From: DAIOFH01 sp036745875
Lineage (GTDB): Bacteria > Planctomycetota > SZUA-567
Direction: 5' to 3'
NCBI GenBank assembly: GCA_036745875.1
Contig: DAIOFH010000020.1
Location: 1 to 42,519 of the forward strand
DNA length: 42,519 nucleotides
Position numbers and translations under genes: made by a program. The notes under the pieces are model-generated. The model saw only the letters and a list, made by a program, of their open reading frames with translations. It made no database searches and was not told the DNA's origin. How positions within the stretch are numbered: the stretch's first letter is position 1; every line of letters starts with the position of its first letter. This document shows positions 15,548 through 24,283 of this stretch, one piece after another.

Positions 15548-16318
15548 TCAACTGCCCTTGGACAGGACGGTAACGTAGTCAAGCGCCGTGAGGTTGGCGG
15601 TTGACTTCAATTCCGCTTCAAGAGTCCCCGACTCTTCGCCTTCCACAAAATCGCCCGCGACGCTCCCGACCAGCAACCCTTCCGGAACGCCGTCCTCCAG
15701 GCCGCTGGTCAATGCCAGCCAGCCCGGCGACGCCGGGCTTCCTGTCGAAAACAGCACCGCCTTTATCCCTCCCTGGCCGGTACCCTGGACAGCGCACAAT
15801 TCGCGCAAGGTCTCTCTGCCGGACTCCGGCGGGCCGAGACGCACCGAGATGTAACAACCAGGGGACGAGAGGGCAAGGATCAGGGAGGCGTGTTCCTCCA
15901 CCTTGGCGACGACGCCGACTATGGCTTGGCCGACAGTCACCGCGTCCCCTGCCGCGATACCGTCATCGGATCCCGAATCTATGGTGAAGGTATCGATGGT
16001 GGAGTTGGGGCCAAGGCGTATGATGCGGGAAGGCGTTATGCGCACCGAGGAAATCGCGGTGCCGGCGATTTCAAAATCGCGTAGTCGTTGGGCAAGGGCT
16101 GCCAGTTCGGCATCTTTTTGCTGAAGTCGTTCGAGAAGTTCCCTGTTGATGTCGACTGCGGTGTTTTCGGGGATTTCCCAACCGTCGGCTGGTTTACCAA
16201 GGCGCGCCAGCATGCCGTGCAGGGTGAGGCGCCAGGCATTGTAACTGCCGTCCGGGAGAAGATAAAGGGCGACGGCAAGGGCAAGGAGGAACAAAAGGGG
16301 TAATATAGGCGCTTTCAT
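15548..16318 (-). CDS. mreC: rod shape-determining protein MreC
   Basis: A 256-residue protein with one N-terminal membrane helix (LPLLFLLALAVALYLL), a short coiled coil (NRELLERLQQKDAELAALAQRLRDFE) and the paired beta-barrel MreC domain: IDSGSDDGIAAGDAVTVGQAIVGVV, then ALTSGLEDGVPEGLLVGSVAG. MreC is the periplasmic scaffold linking MreB to the elongation machinery for lateral wall synthesis. Its ATG overlaps the mreB stop by four bases (ATGA). It is on the short side for the family. No mreD or mrdA follows; the next gene is the convergent epimerase. Confidence 0.92.
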   Translation of the reverse strand: MKAPILPLLFLLALAVALYLLPDGSYNAWRLTLHGMLARLGKPADGWEIPENTAVDINRELLERLQQKDAELAALAQRLRDFEIAGTAISSVRITPSRIIRLGPNSTIDTFTIDSGSDDGIAAGDAVTVGQAIVGVVAKVEEHASLILALSSPGCYISVRLGPPESGRETLRELCAVQGTGQGGIKAVLFSTGSPASPGWLALTSGLEDGVPEGLLVGSVAGDFVEGEESGTLEAELKSTANLTALDYVTVLSKGS

Positions 16319-17370
16319 TCATCGTCGCCGTTATCGAGAAACTCCTCGAAATCCTCGATCCCTTCGATGAACAGGCCGGTTCCGCGCGCGACCGCCCGGA
16401 GGGGGTCTTCGGCGATATGCACCGGAATCCCGCGCGTTTCCTTTGAGATAAGCCGGTCGACGCCCCTGAGGAGCGCGCCGCCGCCCGCGAGGGAGATTCC
16501 CGAGGCGTAGATGTCGCCAGCCAGCTCGGGTGGGGTGTTTTCCAGCGTTTCGATGACCGCGCCGATGATCTGGTCGAGCGGTTCTTTCAGCGCTTCCCGG
16601 ATTTCCTCGCTGCGGACGGTGATGGAGCGGGGCAGGCCCTTCACCTGGTCGCGACCCATGACTTCGACGGTTGTTTCCGTTTCCATCGGGTAGGCGCTGC
16701 CGACAGCCATCTTGATTTTTTCCGCCGTCGATTCGCCGACGATGAAGTTGTATTGCCTGCGCAGGTAGTTCATGATCGCTTCGTCCATCTCGTCGCCGGC
16801 GGTGCGGATGGATTTGGCGTGAACCATGCCCATCATGGAGATGACAGCGACTTCGGTGGTTCCGCCGCCGATGTCGACGAGCATGTTGCCGACCGGTTCG
16901 TCGATGGGGAGGCCGATGCCGATGGCTGCGGCCATCGGTTCGGAGATGATCCAGACTTTTCGGGCCTTGGCGTTGAGGGCGCTTTCCTTGACCGCGCGCT
17001 TTTCCACTTCGGTGATACCGGACGGGACAGAGATGACCACGCGGGGCTTTGCCCAGCTGGAAAAGTTGTGGACCTTGCCGACGAAATACTTGAGCATGGC
17101 TTCGGTCATTTCGAAGTCCGCGATGACGCCGTCCTTGATGGGGCGGATGGCGAGGAAATTCCCCGGCGTGCGGCCGACCATGCGCTTGGCGCGTTCGCCG
17201 ACGGCCTGGCCCTTGAGAAGGACGCGGCGGTCTTTTTGCGAAACGGCCACCACGGAAGGTTCACAAAGCACTATGCCTTCGCCCCTGACGTAGACAAGGG
17301 TGTTGCAGGTGCCGAGGTCTATGCCCATGTCGTGGCTGAAAAAGCCGAATATGCTTTCAAGAAATACCAT
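16315..17370 (-). CDS. mreB: rod shape-determining protein MreB
   Basis: A 351-residue bacterial actin. Visible motifs are the N-terminal amphipathic FLESIFGFF membrane-binding stretch, phosphate loop 1 DMGIDLGTCNTLVYVRGEGIVLCEPSVVA, PRVVISVPSGITEVEKRAV, ISEPMAAAIGIGLP, phosphate loop 2 MLVDIGGGTTEVAVIS and the adenosine motif ISLAGGGALLRG. The usual DLGTANT is DLGTCNT here. ATG 17370 has AAAGG six bases upstream; an in-frame TTG six bases earlier is less likely. It polymerises under the inner membrane and guides the elongasome. Confidence 0.94.
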   Translation of the reverse strand: MVFLESIFGFFSHDMGIDLGTCNTLVYVRGEGIVLCEPSVVAVSQKDRRVLLKGQAVGERAKRMVGRTPGNFLAIRPIKDGVIADFEMTEAMLKYFVGKVHNFSSWAKPRVVISVPSGITEVEKRAVKESALNAKARKVWIISEPMAAAIGIGLPIDEPVGNMLVDIGGGTTEVAVISMMGMVHAKSIRTAGDEMDEAIMNYLRRQYNFIVGESTAEKIKMAVGSAYPMETETTVEVMGRDQVKGLPRSITVRSEEIREALKEPLDQIIGAVIETLENTPPELAGDIYASGISLAGGGALLRGVDRLISKETRGIPVHIAEDPLRAVARGTGLFIEGIEDFEEFLDNGDDE

Positions 17371-17594
17371 TCCCAACCTTTATTCAATGCGGCACGCTTG
17401 GCTAGCGCTTTTTAAATGAATGGTTGGCTCCTTGTTGCGTTTTACGGCACAACTGGTACATGCCGAAAAGCGCCAAGGAAGGGTCAACTATTATTTAAAA
17501 CGCAATAAGTAGCCAGTCCGGAAAATACGCGTCCTATTCTTTATATCGAACACCGGGATGCAAGTCTTTAATCTTTACCTGGAAGACTTGTCGT

Positions 17595-18320
17595 TTATGA
17601 AGCCGGTTGCATCGGAACCCGGACTACGTCACCCGGTTCCGGCAGCATGGTGTAGTGCAGGACTTCGCAGGCGGAAATATTGTCGAAAACGGCGACGACG
17701 CGCAGGTCGCCGATCCAGCGGCCGCTGCGTGAGAGTTCGAGACGGCCGCCTTCAGCTATCCCCCTGTCCCTGCCCGCTTCGACCATCAACTTTTTTTGCC
17801 CGCTGTTGACAGCGATGACGCGGATGCGGTTTTCCTCGGATTGCTGTTTGGCAGGGGATTCGGCATCCCTGGACTTGCTTGCCGAAAGAAACGCGGACAA
17901 CCCGGATGCGGCACTGATCATCGGTGTTTTGACCTGGTTTTCCCGTGGCTGTTCATCCGTAAAGGCGGTGACCGGCGGGAATGGGGCATTGGTCAGTTCC
18001 TGTTCCGATGTCACGCGAGGCGGGATCGCCGTTTCGCGGCGCGATGCGGCGAGGGGTGCGCTTGCCGGGGGATGTTGGGCGTCGCCCTTGGCAATGTTCT
18101 GCTTCAGGCTTTCGATTTCCTGTTTGAGTACGGCGGTTTCCGTTTTCGACTCGTGGCGTGCCGATTCCAGTTGTTTGTATGTTTTGATAAATGCGCCGAA
18201 CATAAAAACTGCGATGGCGACCGCAACCCCGGCGATGATTGCGGCGCGGGAAGGCTTGCCGTAGTTGTTCCCCAGGCCAGAGGATTCACTGTCGTATTCT
18301 TCATCCAGATTGTTGGTCAT
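17595..18320 (-). CDS. membrane-anchored coiled-coil protein with MreC/FlgT_C-like end domain
   Basis: A 241-residue protein without a confident family name. An acidic N terminus leads to one membrane helix (AAIIAGVAVAIAVFMFGAFI), a short coiled coil (QLESARHESKTETAVLKQEIESLKQN in pieces), a Pro/Ala/Ser-rich linker, then a C-terminal beta-rich domain of about 75 residues. The end domain contains IRVIAVNSGQKKLMVEAG, RDRGIAEGGRLELSR and GDLRVVAVFDNISACEV, a pattern shared by MreC beta-domains and FlgT_C-like modules. The ATG at 18320 is preferred; a GTG at 18362 would overlap truA. It lies upstream of mreBC on the same strand, so a cell-envelope role is possible (inference). Confidence 0.65.
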   Translation of the reverse strand: MTNNLDEEYDSESSGLGNNYGKPSRAAIIAGVAVAIAVFMFGAFIKTYKQLESARHESKTETAVLKQEIESLKQNIAKGDAQHPPASAPLAASRRETAIPPRVTSEQELTNAPFPPVTAFTDEQPRENQVKTPMISAASGLSAFLSASKSRDAESPAKQQSEENRIRVIAVNSGQKKLMVEAGRDRGIAEGGRLELSRSGRWIGDLRVVAVFDNISACEVLHYTMLPEPGDVVRVPMQPAS

Positions 18321-18324
18321 GCCG

Positions 18325-19116
18325 TTAAAACAATCCTTGTCTGTCAGCAGGTTTATCCTCACCCGGGTAAAGCGTCCATTCCAGGCACAGTCCCCAAGCC
18401 GGGGCGCTTTGTCCGGCCGCGGCGCGTTTCTTTTGCGCCAGTATGGCCGGTATATCCGATGGCTCGAAACGGCCTAGGCCAATCTCGACCAGAGTGCCGG
18501 CGATGCATCTGACCATATTGTACAAAAAACTGCGGCCTTCTATCGTATATACCAGCCGCACACGACCTGCCGCATCAACGGGAAGTATGCGCAGTTCGCT
18601 CCTTTCGACGGAACGGGTGTTGTCCTCACCCGAGCGCTCCTGGTTGGCAAATGATGTAAAGTCATGCTCACCCAGGAAATACGCTGTCGCTCTCTGCATC
18701 CTATCAAGATTCAGTGGCCATTTTATATGCCAAGAGCGCAAGCTCCCGAGGGCGGGTCGCAAGTGGCCGAGCGTGTAGGAATAAGAGTATTGTTTCAGAA
18801 TACAGTTATGCCGTGGATCGAAGGAATCGTCAACTTCTTTTGCGGAAATTACCGCGATATCGTCCGGGAGGCGGGAGTTCATGGCTTGCGGGATTTTATC
18901 CGGCGGGATGCCGTGCGGCATGGGGAAAGCGGCTGTTTGCCCGCGCGCGTGTACGCCTGCGTCCGTGCGCCCGGCCCCGCGGATGCGCTGTCGCGATCCT
19001 GTGAGTCTTTCCAGGGCATTTTCCAGTTTTTCCTGGACCGAAGGCCCGTTTTTCTGGACCTGCCAGCCGTTATAGGCGCTGCCGTCGTATTCTATTGTTA
19101 TCCTGCATTGGCTCAT
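18325..19116 (-). CDS. truA: tRNA pseudouridine synthase A
   Basis: A 263-residue TruA that converts uridines 38-40 of tRNA anticodon stems to pseudouridine. The catalytic loop GAGRTDAGVHARGQ with the essential Asp is near residue 50, and IEYDGSAYNGWQ is at the N terminus. EHDFTSFANQ and FLYNMVRCIAGTLVEIGLG near the C terminus are conserved. The length is normal. It sits between a Memo-family gene (17 bases upstream) and the membrane coiled-coil gene (4 bases downstream), probably in one minus-strand transcript. Confidence 0.94.
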   Translation of the reverse strand: MSQCRITIEYDGSAYNGWQVQKNGPSVQEKLENALERLTGSRQRIRGAGRTDAGVHARGQTAAFPMPHGIPPDKIPQAMNSRLPDDIAVISAKEVDDSFDPRHNCILKQYSYSYTLGHLRPALGSLRSWHIKWPLNLDRMQRATAYFLGEHDFTSFANQERSGEDNTRSVERSELRILPVDAAGRVRLVYTIEGRSFLYNMVRCIAGTLVEIGLGRFEPSDIPAILAQKKRAAAGQSAPAWGLCLEWTLYPGEDKPADRQGLF

Positions 19117-19133
19117 GCGTGTTTTACTTTTGT

Positions 19134-20369
19134 CTATTCAAAAATCAGCGATGCGTAAGTCACCGCCTGACGCATCTCGGGCGTCAGTGCCTGGTGATAG
19201 CCAAGCAGTTTTCCTTCCCTCCCCTGAAGCGCCATCCCAACCACGAAGATCGGAGCGGAACCGCAGACATGGTGGCTGTCTGCGTGCTCGGCAAGGCTCT
19301 CAAGGCCAAGGACAGGATCCGATATCGCCGCCGCCAGGTATTCACGGTCCGACGCCTCTACTTCCCCAAGGAACTGGTTGCTGAGTTCCCGCTCGTCGCC
19401 GAAGCGCGGTCCGACATGGGAAAGGTCTGCAGAAGCCATCAGCATGACATCTGAGTTCTCTACCATGGAGGCCAGGCAATCGACGAGCGCCTTCAGGGCT
19501 GGCTCTTCGCGTGCCTGCGCGGCATCGGCGCTGCCTTCGGTGTATTCGGAGAGGGAGTTGACGAGGATCGGCACAATCTTTGTGTTGACGCCGTAGATAT
19601 GGCGCAGCCATATCGTCTGCAGTTCGATCGAATGTTCTCCCCGGTGGGCCAGTATGTCCTTGTCCACTTCCGCATGCCCTTGGAGGGCTTCCCTGATCGT
19701 CCGAGCCGCCTCGTGGTCTACCTTGACGGTCCCGAAGGGCGTTTCATAGTCCTTTTCGCAAAGGGAAAACGGCTGGCTTATCGGCAGGTGCGCGGTGCCG
19801 AGGATGACGACGGTGGCGGGGGAGCTGCGTTCCCGCAATAACCCGTATACCTGGCCGTAGCCGTGAGCGCCACGCGCGTAGTCGATATGGGGACTGATGA
19901 TGCCCGCCGGAAAGCGGTCGCGCCGCGAGGGCGTTTCTTCCGCCGGAGGGTGTTCCCTGAGCATTTGCTCGAGGCTTTCCGCCAACTCCCGGGGGTTGTC
20001 GGAATAGGCTGAACCCGCCGAAGAGGCGGGACGGACTTCCATAGCGCGGAAGTCCCTTTCGGCCTGCGCCGAATAATCCTGGAATGCGCTGTTGTCAAGG
20101 AACATGGCTTCATCCAGCGCGGCGACGATTTCATTTATTTCCCGGCAGGACACGGCGTCCGCGCCCGCTTCAGCCGCAAGGCTGTCGGCAAGGTCCAGTA
20201 TGGAGGTTTTCCCGTCCAGCCTGCTTGCCACCAGCAGGGCGAGGGGGGATACGATAAGTCGGGAACCGACGATGCCAGCCCGGTCGTAGATGATATAGAA
20301 GACCTCTCCGTCCCTGGATGCGGGGGCGGCGTCGACTTCGTCGCGGAGTTTCGGGAATGCGTCAGGCAT
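19134..20369 (-). CDS. Memo-family protein (AmmeMemoRadiSam system protein B) with N-terminal extension
   Basis: The C-terminal ~280 residues are a Memo domain, recently named AmmeMemoRadiSam B: RFPAGIISPHIDYARGAHGYGQVY, VVILGTAHLP, HRGEHSIELQTIWLRH, MASADLSHVGPRFGD and HHVCGSAPIFVVGMALQ, which carry the conserved His/Asp/Cys set around the active site. The first ~115 residues are an extra domain with VSPLALLVASRLDGKTSILDLADSL, a pattern like small winged-helix PqqD/RRE domains (tentative). The total is 411 residues, longer than plain Memo (~260-300). The partner AMMECR1 and radical SAM genes are not in the window. It overlaps the HAD gene upstream by 8 bases. Confidence 0.85.
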   Translation of the reverse strand: MPDAFPKLRDEVDAAPASRDGEVFYIIYDRAGIVGSRLIVSPLALLVASRLDGKTSILDLADSLAAEAGADAVSCREINEIVAALDEAMFLDNSAFQDYSAQAERDFRAMEVRPASSAGSAYSDNPRELAESLEQMLREHPPAEETPSRRDRFPAGIISPHIDYARGAHGYGQVYGLLRERSSPATVVILGTAHLPISQPFSLCEKDYETPFGTVKVDHEAARTIREALQGHAEVDKDILAHRGEHSIELQTIWLRHIYGVNTKIVPILVNSLSEYTEGSADAAQAREEPALKALVDCLASMVENSDVMLMASADLSHVGPRFGDERELSNQFLGEVEASDREYLAAAISDPVLGLESLAEHADSHHVCGSAPIFVVGMALQGREGKLLGYHQALTPEMRQAVTYASLIFE

Positions 20370-21096
20370 GGGGAATAATCTCGTATTCTCGTTCTATAAT
20401 GTCCAGTAGATCCCAGAAGTTATGGATGATGTGGTTTGCCTCGACCTTGCCGGTGACGGATTCGTATTTGCCGCCGCGACGGCTGAAGAAGGTGCGCATG
20501 CCGATGCGGTGAGGCACGTCGATGTCGACGATTGGATTGTCGCCGACATAGCCGCATTCGGCCGGCGTCGCCCCGACGTGCCGGCAGGCGCGGGTGTATA
20601 TTTTGACGTTGGTTTTGGCGATGCCGACCGACTCCGTGATAAAGATGCGGTCATAGGGAATCAAGGGGATCAGGTCGAGGCGGAGAATTTTCTCCACCTG
20701 TTTGACCGGCACGCCCGCGCTGATGATGCCCATCGCCAATTTCTTTTCGTTGAGGCGGCGGATGACTTCCAGGGCGTCTTCGAAGGGGGCGAAATCGCGG
20801 AATTTGCATTGGTGGTAGGCGATGACGCCCGCCATGATGATGAAAAGCCTGGACCCTTCGGGAATCGTTTCCTGAGGTATCCTGCGCAGCACTTTGTCGA
20901 AGTGGCCTTCGTCGTTCGATCCGAATTCACGGATCACTTCTTCAAGTTCGGACATCAGCATGGCTTCGTCGATTTTCAATCCCGCCTTGACCATGGCGTG
21001 CACTGCCTGTTCCCGGGCCTTTTGCGCAAAGCCGGTGCTGGAGTATAGGGTATCGTCAATGTCGAAGAAGAGCGCTTTCAGTGGTTTTTTGGCCAT
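20362..21096 (-). CDS. HAD-superfamily phosphatase (YjjG/TIGR02253-like)
   Basis: A 244-residue HAD hydrolase. Motif I is FFDIDDTLYSS with nucleophile Asp12 and Asp14, followed by a helical cap. Motif II lies in MGIISAGVP and the motif III Lys in IAKTNVKIY. Motif IV is GYVGDNPIVDIDVPHRIGM, then an unusual FFSRRGGKY. The fold and motifs suggest a small-molecule phosphatase (nucleotide or sugar phosphate); the substrate cannot be read from sequence. I used ATG 21096 (MAKKPLKALFFDID) rather than an ATG three codons earlier. Its 3' end overlaps the Memo gene by 8 bases, so they are likely co-translated. Confidence 0.87.
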   Translation of the reverse strand: MAKKPLKALFFDIDDTLYSSTGFAQKAREQAVHAMVKAGLKIDEAMLMSELEEVIREFGSNDEGHFDKVLRRIPQETIPEGSRLFIIMAGVIAYHQCKFRDFAPFEDALEVIRRLNEKKLAMGIISAGVPVKQVEKILRLDLIPLIPYDRIFITESVGIAKTNVKIYTRACRHVGATPAECGYVGDNPIVDIDVPHRIGMRTFFSRRGGKYESVTGKVEANHIIHNFWDLLDIIEREYEIIPHA

Positions 21097-21309
21097 ACGG
21101 TACAACTCCGTTTATATTCGATCTCAATGCCGCTAAAAAACGGCCACAAACTCGAACAGACAATTATAGTCAAAACCCATGGCGGCAAAACCCTTTTTTA
21201 TGTTTCGAGTCTCCCTCACGTCTCCGCCCATTATACAATACACCATAGATGGTTGCTGATCCAGCGGAACGCCGTACCAGTAATTACTGTGCAGGCGGTA
21301 CGGTTTGCG

Positions 21310-21338
21310 TTGACAACATTCGGGTGGAACAATATTAT
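21310..21338 (+). promoter_or_regulatory. strong sigma-70 promoter
   Basis: A perfect TTGACA (21310-21315) and TATTAT (21333-21338) with a 17-base spacer. The expected start near 21345 gives a leader of about 44 bases to the ATG at 21389. It is the best promoter match I noticed in the window, in the divergent gap with the HAD gene. Confidence 0.75.
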
Positions 21339-21388
21339 ACAAGGATGTGAACAGGGGAATCTACCAGCCGCCCTCAAAGGAACCCGCA

Positions 21389-22357
21389 ATGGATATCGAA
21401 AACGAAGACAATACGCCGATCCGGCACGATGGGGATGAGAACCGCCAGGTAAATGTATGGAGCCCTGAAGACGCTGCACGCTTTTTATCTTCCGCCATTC
21501 AGCAAACCCAGCGCCCCCTTACTGATGCGCTGAACAAACGCTCCGTATCCCCCGGTATTTTCGCACTGGTGATAGTCCTCCTGGTAGCCGCCGCCGCCGC
21601 CTGCGGCTGGGTCTTACTCGACCGGCTGGAAAAAACGGAAAAAGCGGCCGACAACGCCAGGAACTTGCGCGAACAGGCACTGGTCCAGCAGCATGAAATC
21701 AAATCGAAACACGACGTGGTCTCGGCAAAACTCAGTACCACGCAGGAGCAGCTTGAACGCGTCCGCCGCGACCTGGAAACGGAAAATGAACGCCTCCGCA
21801 CCGAGGCAACCGGCTTCAGGCTGAACGAAGAGGAAATGCGCCGCCTGAAAAACGACATCCAGCGCTACCGCCGCCACAACGAACTGCTCCGGAACCAGAT
21901 ATCCGGGCTGGAAATGGAGAAACAGGCCCTGGGCCGCCAGCTTTCCGCCGTCAAGGCAATGGCTGCCGGTGACGACGACCTGTTCGATGCCATGAGCATG
22001 GACGAGCTGGATGCGGTAGTCTCCGAACAGCCGCCACACACGGAAGACGCGCCCGCCGCCGCCGCTACGGTGGAAATCGCCGCTCCGGCCCCGACGGAAA
22101 CAGCACCTTCGCCAGTCGTCGACTCTGGAGTTCCAACCAGCATTCCGGAAGAAGCGGAAGTCGCGCCGACACCCGAACAGCCTGAAGAAACAACCGTGGA
22201 AGCGACGGAGCCCTCCGCACCCCTTACCCCCGCCGAATCGTTTGAATCTGACGAACCGGCGGCACCCGAAACAATGTCGACCACCCCTGATACATTGGAG
22301 GAAGGATCCACATCCGAGGCGCGATCCTCGATCCGCGACAATGAAAACGCGCTATAG
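21389..22357 (+). CDS. single-pass membrane coiled-coil protein, unknown function
   Basis: A 322-residue protein I do not recognise. It has a hydrophilic N terminus with HDGDENRQVNVWSPEDAARFL, one membrane helix at about residues 52-74 (IFALVIVLLVAAAAACGWVLL) and a long coiled coil (about residues 75-195, heptads rich in E/R/L/Q). The acidic, Pro/Ala/Thr/Glu-rich tail is probably disordered. The general plan (helix, coiled coil, low-complexity tail) resembles the protein at 17595 but without its beta-domain. AAAGGA before ATG 21389 decides the start. It has its own strong promoter at 21310. Envelope or cell-division scaffolds share this shape, but no function can be claimed. Confidence 0.75.
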   Translation: MDIENEDNTPIRHDGDENRQVNVWSPEDAARFLSSAIQQTQRPLTDALNKRSVSPGIFALVIVLLVAAAAACGWVLLDRLEKTEKAADNARNLREQALVQQHEIKSKHDVVSAKLSTTQEQLERVRRDLETENERLRTEATGFRLNEEEMRRLKNDIQRYRRHNELLRNQISGLEMEKQALGRQLSAVKAMAAGDDDLFDAMSMDELDAVVSEQPPHTEDAPAAAATVEIAAPAPTETAPSPVVDSGVPTSIPEEAEVAPTPEQPEETTVEATEPSAPLTPAESFESDEPAAPETMSTTPDTLEEGSTSEARSSIRDNENAL

Positions 22358-22457
22358 TTTCTTCAGGGTGTAAAACCCTTGTGAAACTTCACCCATACCA
22401 TTTCCGCAACGGCTGCCGTGTAGCAAGGGCATCTGTTTTTTAATCGAAATAATCTCG

Positions 22458-22485
22458 TTGATTATACCTGCCTGAAATCTATAAT
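22458..22485 (+). promoter_or_regulatory. predicted promoter of aspT-aspD
   Basis: TTGATT (22458-22463) and a perfect TATAAT (22480-22485) separated by 16 bases, about 60 bases before the aspT ATG. The 195-base gap otherwise holds only short weak dyads. Confidence 0.6.
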
Positions 22486-22552
22486 TAACGCCTGTAGTAA
22501 AAATAATAATCCACAACCAAGCCTGAGGGGGCGGTCAACGGAGGGAATTTTC

Positions 22553-24253
22553 ATGTCCTGGATTGTCGAACACATCCATGCGCTGTTCGCCATGGTGCCC
22601 GAAATCGCGATATTTATTTCGCTGGCACTGGGCTACAGGCTGGGAAAAGTGCATTTCGGTAAATTCCAGCTTGGCGGCGTGGCGGGGTCGCTGCTGGTTG
22701 CCGTCGTTATCAGCCAATTCGGCGTGACAGCGGATAACGGCTTGAAAAACGTGCTGTTCGCGCTGTTCATTTATGCGGTCGGCTATGAAAGCGGACCGCA
22801 GTTTTTTCAATCCCTGAACCGGCAGTCGCTCAGGGAAATATTCATGGCCGCCTGCCTGGCGCTCACCGGCCTGGTGACGGTGGTTGTCCTCGCCAAGACG
22901 TTCGGCCTTGACAAGGGCCTTGCCGCGGGGGTGGCGGCGGGTGGATTGACCCAGTCGGCTATCATCGGCACCGCAGGCGACGCCATCGCCCGTCTCGGCC
23001 TTGATCCCGCCCAGGTGAAAACCCTGCAACAGAATGTCGCCATAGGCTATGCAGTGACCTATGTTTTCGGCTCCTTCGGCGCGATCATCATCTGCGTCAA
23101 CGTCCTCCCCTGGTTCATGAAAAAGTCGATCCGCGACGACGCCCTCCAGGCGGAAATCAGCCAGGTCGCCGGGAGAGACATACTGAACCCTGGAGAGGAA
23201 CTTGCCCTCAGGAAAATCATCGGCAGGGTATACCGCCTCAAGGACGGGGTAAAGAAAAGCGTGTCCGAGTTCGAAAATGCGGCGGGAGAAATGCCCGTCA
23301 CTGTAGAGCGGGTCAAGCGCGGCAAGCAGTTTGTCGACATCACGCCGGACCTGCAGCTGGCGGGGGGCGACCTGGTCCTGCTGGTCGGCGGCGGCGAAGC
23401 GGTCCGGAAAGCCTCGGAAGGCATTGTCAGCGAGGTCTATGGGATGGAAGACATGGACGTCAGGATGCTTCGCCACGACGTAATGGTGACTGCCGAGGCG
23501 TTTGCCGGGAAATCCGTCGAAAAGCTGAAAGACCTGATGCGTGAGAAAAGCAGCCACGGCATCTATATCACCGGCGTGCAGCGTAAAGGCAAGCCGCTCG
23601 CCGCCGCCGCCGACACCGAGCTCCATCAAGGCGACGTCCTCACCATCTACGGCTCGGAACGCGACGTCAACCGCGCCGTCTCCGCCATGGGGCATGCCAT
23701 TGTCAAGGGATCCAAGACCGACTTTATCTACCTCGGCCTCGGCATGGTCGTCGGGTTCCTCATCGGCATTATCACCGTGAGGGTGTTCGGGTTGCCGCTG
23801 ACCCTCGGGAGCGGCGGCGGTGCGCTCCTGGCCGGCCTCGTTTTCGGTTGGTACAGGACACGACGCCCCGACATCGGCTACATGCCCGACGGCGCGATCC
23901 AGATTCTCAAGGATCTTGGGCTGGCCGGGTTCGTCGTCATCGTCGGCCTGTCGTCCGGGCTGCAGGCGGTGGAGACCGTGCGGGAAAAGGGCCTGTCCAT
24001 CTTCCTCATCGGCGCCCTGGTCACCATCATCCCGCTGCTTATCACCATGGTAATAGGCAAATATATCATCGGCTACAAAAACACCGCCGTCATGGCCGGA
24101 GCCTTGTCCGGCTCGAGAAGCGCCAATCCGGCGTTTGGCGAAATTTTGAACAAGGCCGGGAATTCGGTACCCACTGTGCCGTTCGCCATCACCTATGCGC
24201 TCGCCAATGTGTTCCTCACGTTGCTTGGGCCCTTGATCGTGTCGTTGGTGTAG
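22553..24253 (+). CDS. aspT: aspartate:alanine antiporter (AAEx family)
   Basis: A 566-residue transporter with two membrane halves, each an AspT/YidE/YbjL duplication domain (N-terminal half about residues 1-190, C-terminal half about 385-566). They flank a cytoplasmic pair of TrkA_C/RCK-like domains (MPVTVERVKRGKQFVDITPDLQLAGGDLVLLVGG and the repeat with LHQGDVLTIYGSERDVNRA). Motifs GGLTQSAIIGTAGDA and GALSGSRSANPAFG are the family's signature hydrophilic loops. It exchanges external L-aspartate(-) for internal L-alanine. The next gene makes alanine from aspartate, so the pair forms a decarboxylative, proton-motive-force-generating cycle (known in Tetragenococcus). Confidence 0.93.
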   Translation: MSWIVEHIHALFAMVPEIAIFISLALGYRLGKVHFGKFQLGGVAGSLLVAVVISQFGVTADNGLKNVLFALFIYAVGYESGPQFFQSLNRQSLREIFMAACLALTGLVTVVVLAKTFGLDKGLAAGVAAGGLTQSAIIGTAGDAIARLGLDPAQVKTLQQNVAIGYAVTYVFGSFGAIIICVNVLPWFMKKSIRDDALQAEISQVAGRDILNPGEELALRKIIGRVYRLKDGVKKSVSEFENAAGEMPVTVERVKRGKQFVDITPDLQLAGGDLVLLVGGGEAVRKASEGIVSEVYGMEDMDVRMLRHDVMVTAEAFAGKSVEKLKDLMREKSSHGIYITGVQRKGKPLAAAADTELHQGDVLTIYGSERDVNRAVSAMGHAIVKGSKTDFIYLGLGMVVGFLIGIITVRVFGLPLTLGSGGGALLAGLVFGWYRTRRPDIGYMPDGAIQILKDLGLAGFVVIVGLSSGLQAVETVREKGLSIFLIGALVTIIPLLITMVIGKYIIGYKNTAVMAGALSGSRSANPAFGEILNKAGNSVPTVPFAITYALANVFLTLLGPLIVSLV

Positions 24254-24283
24254 GGGATTGTCATTATTGATGGAGGAAGCAAA

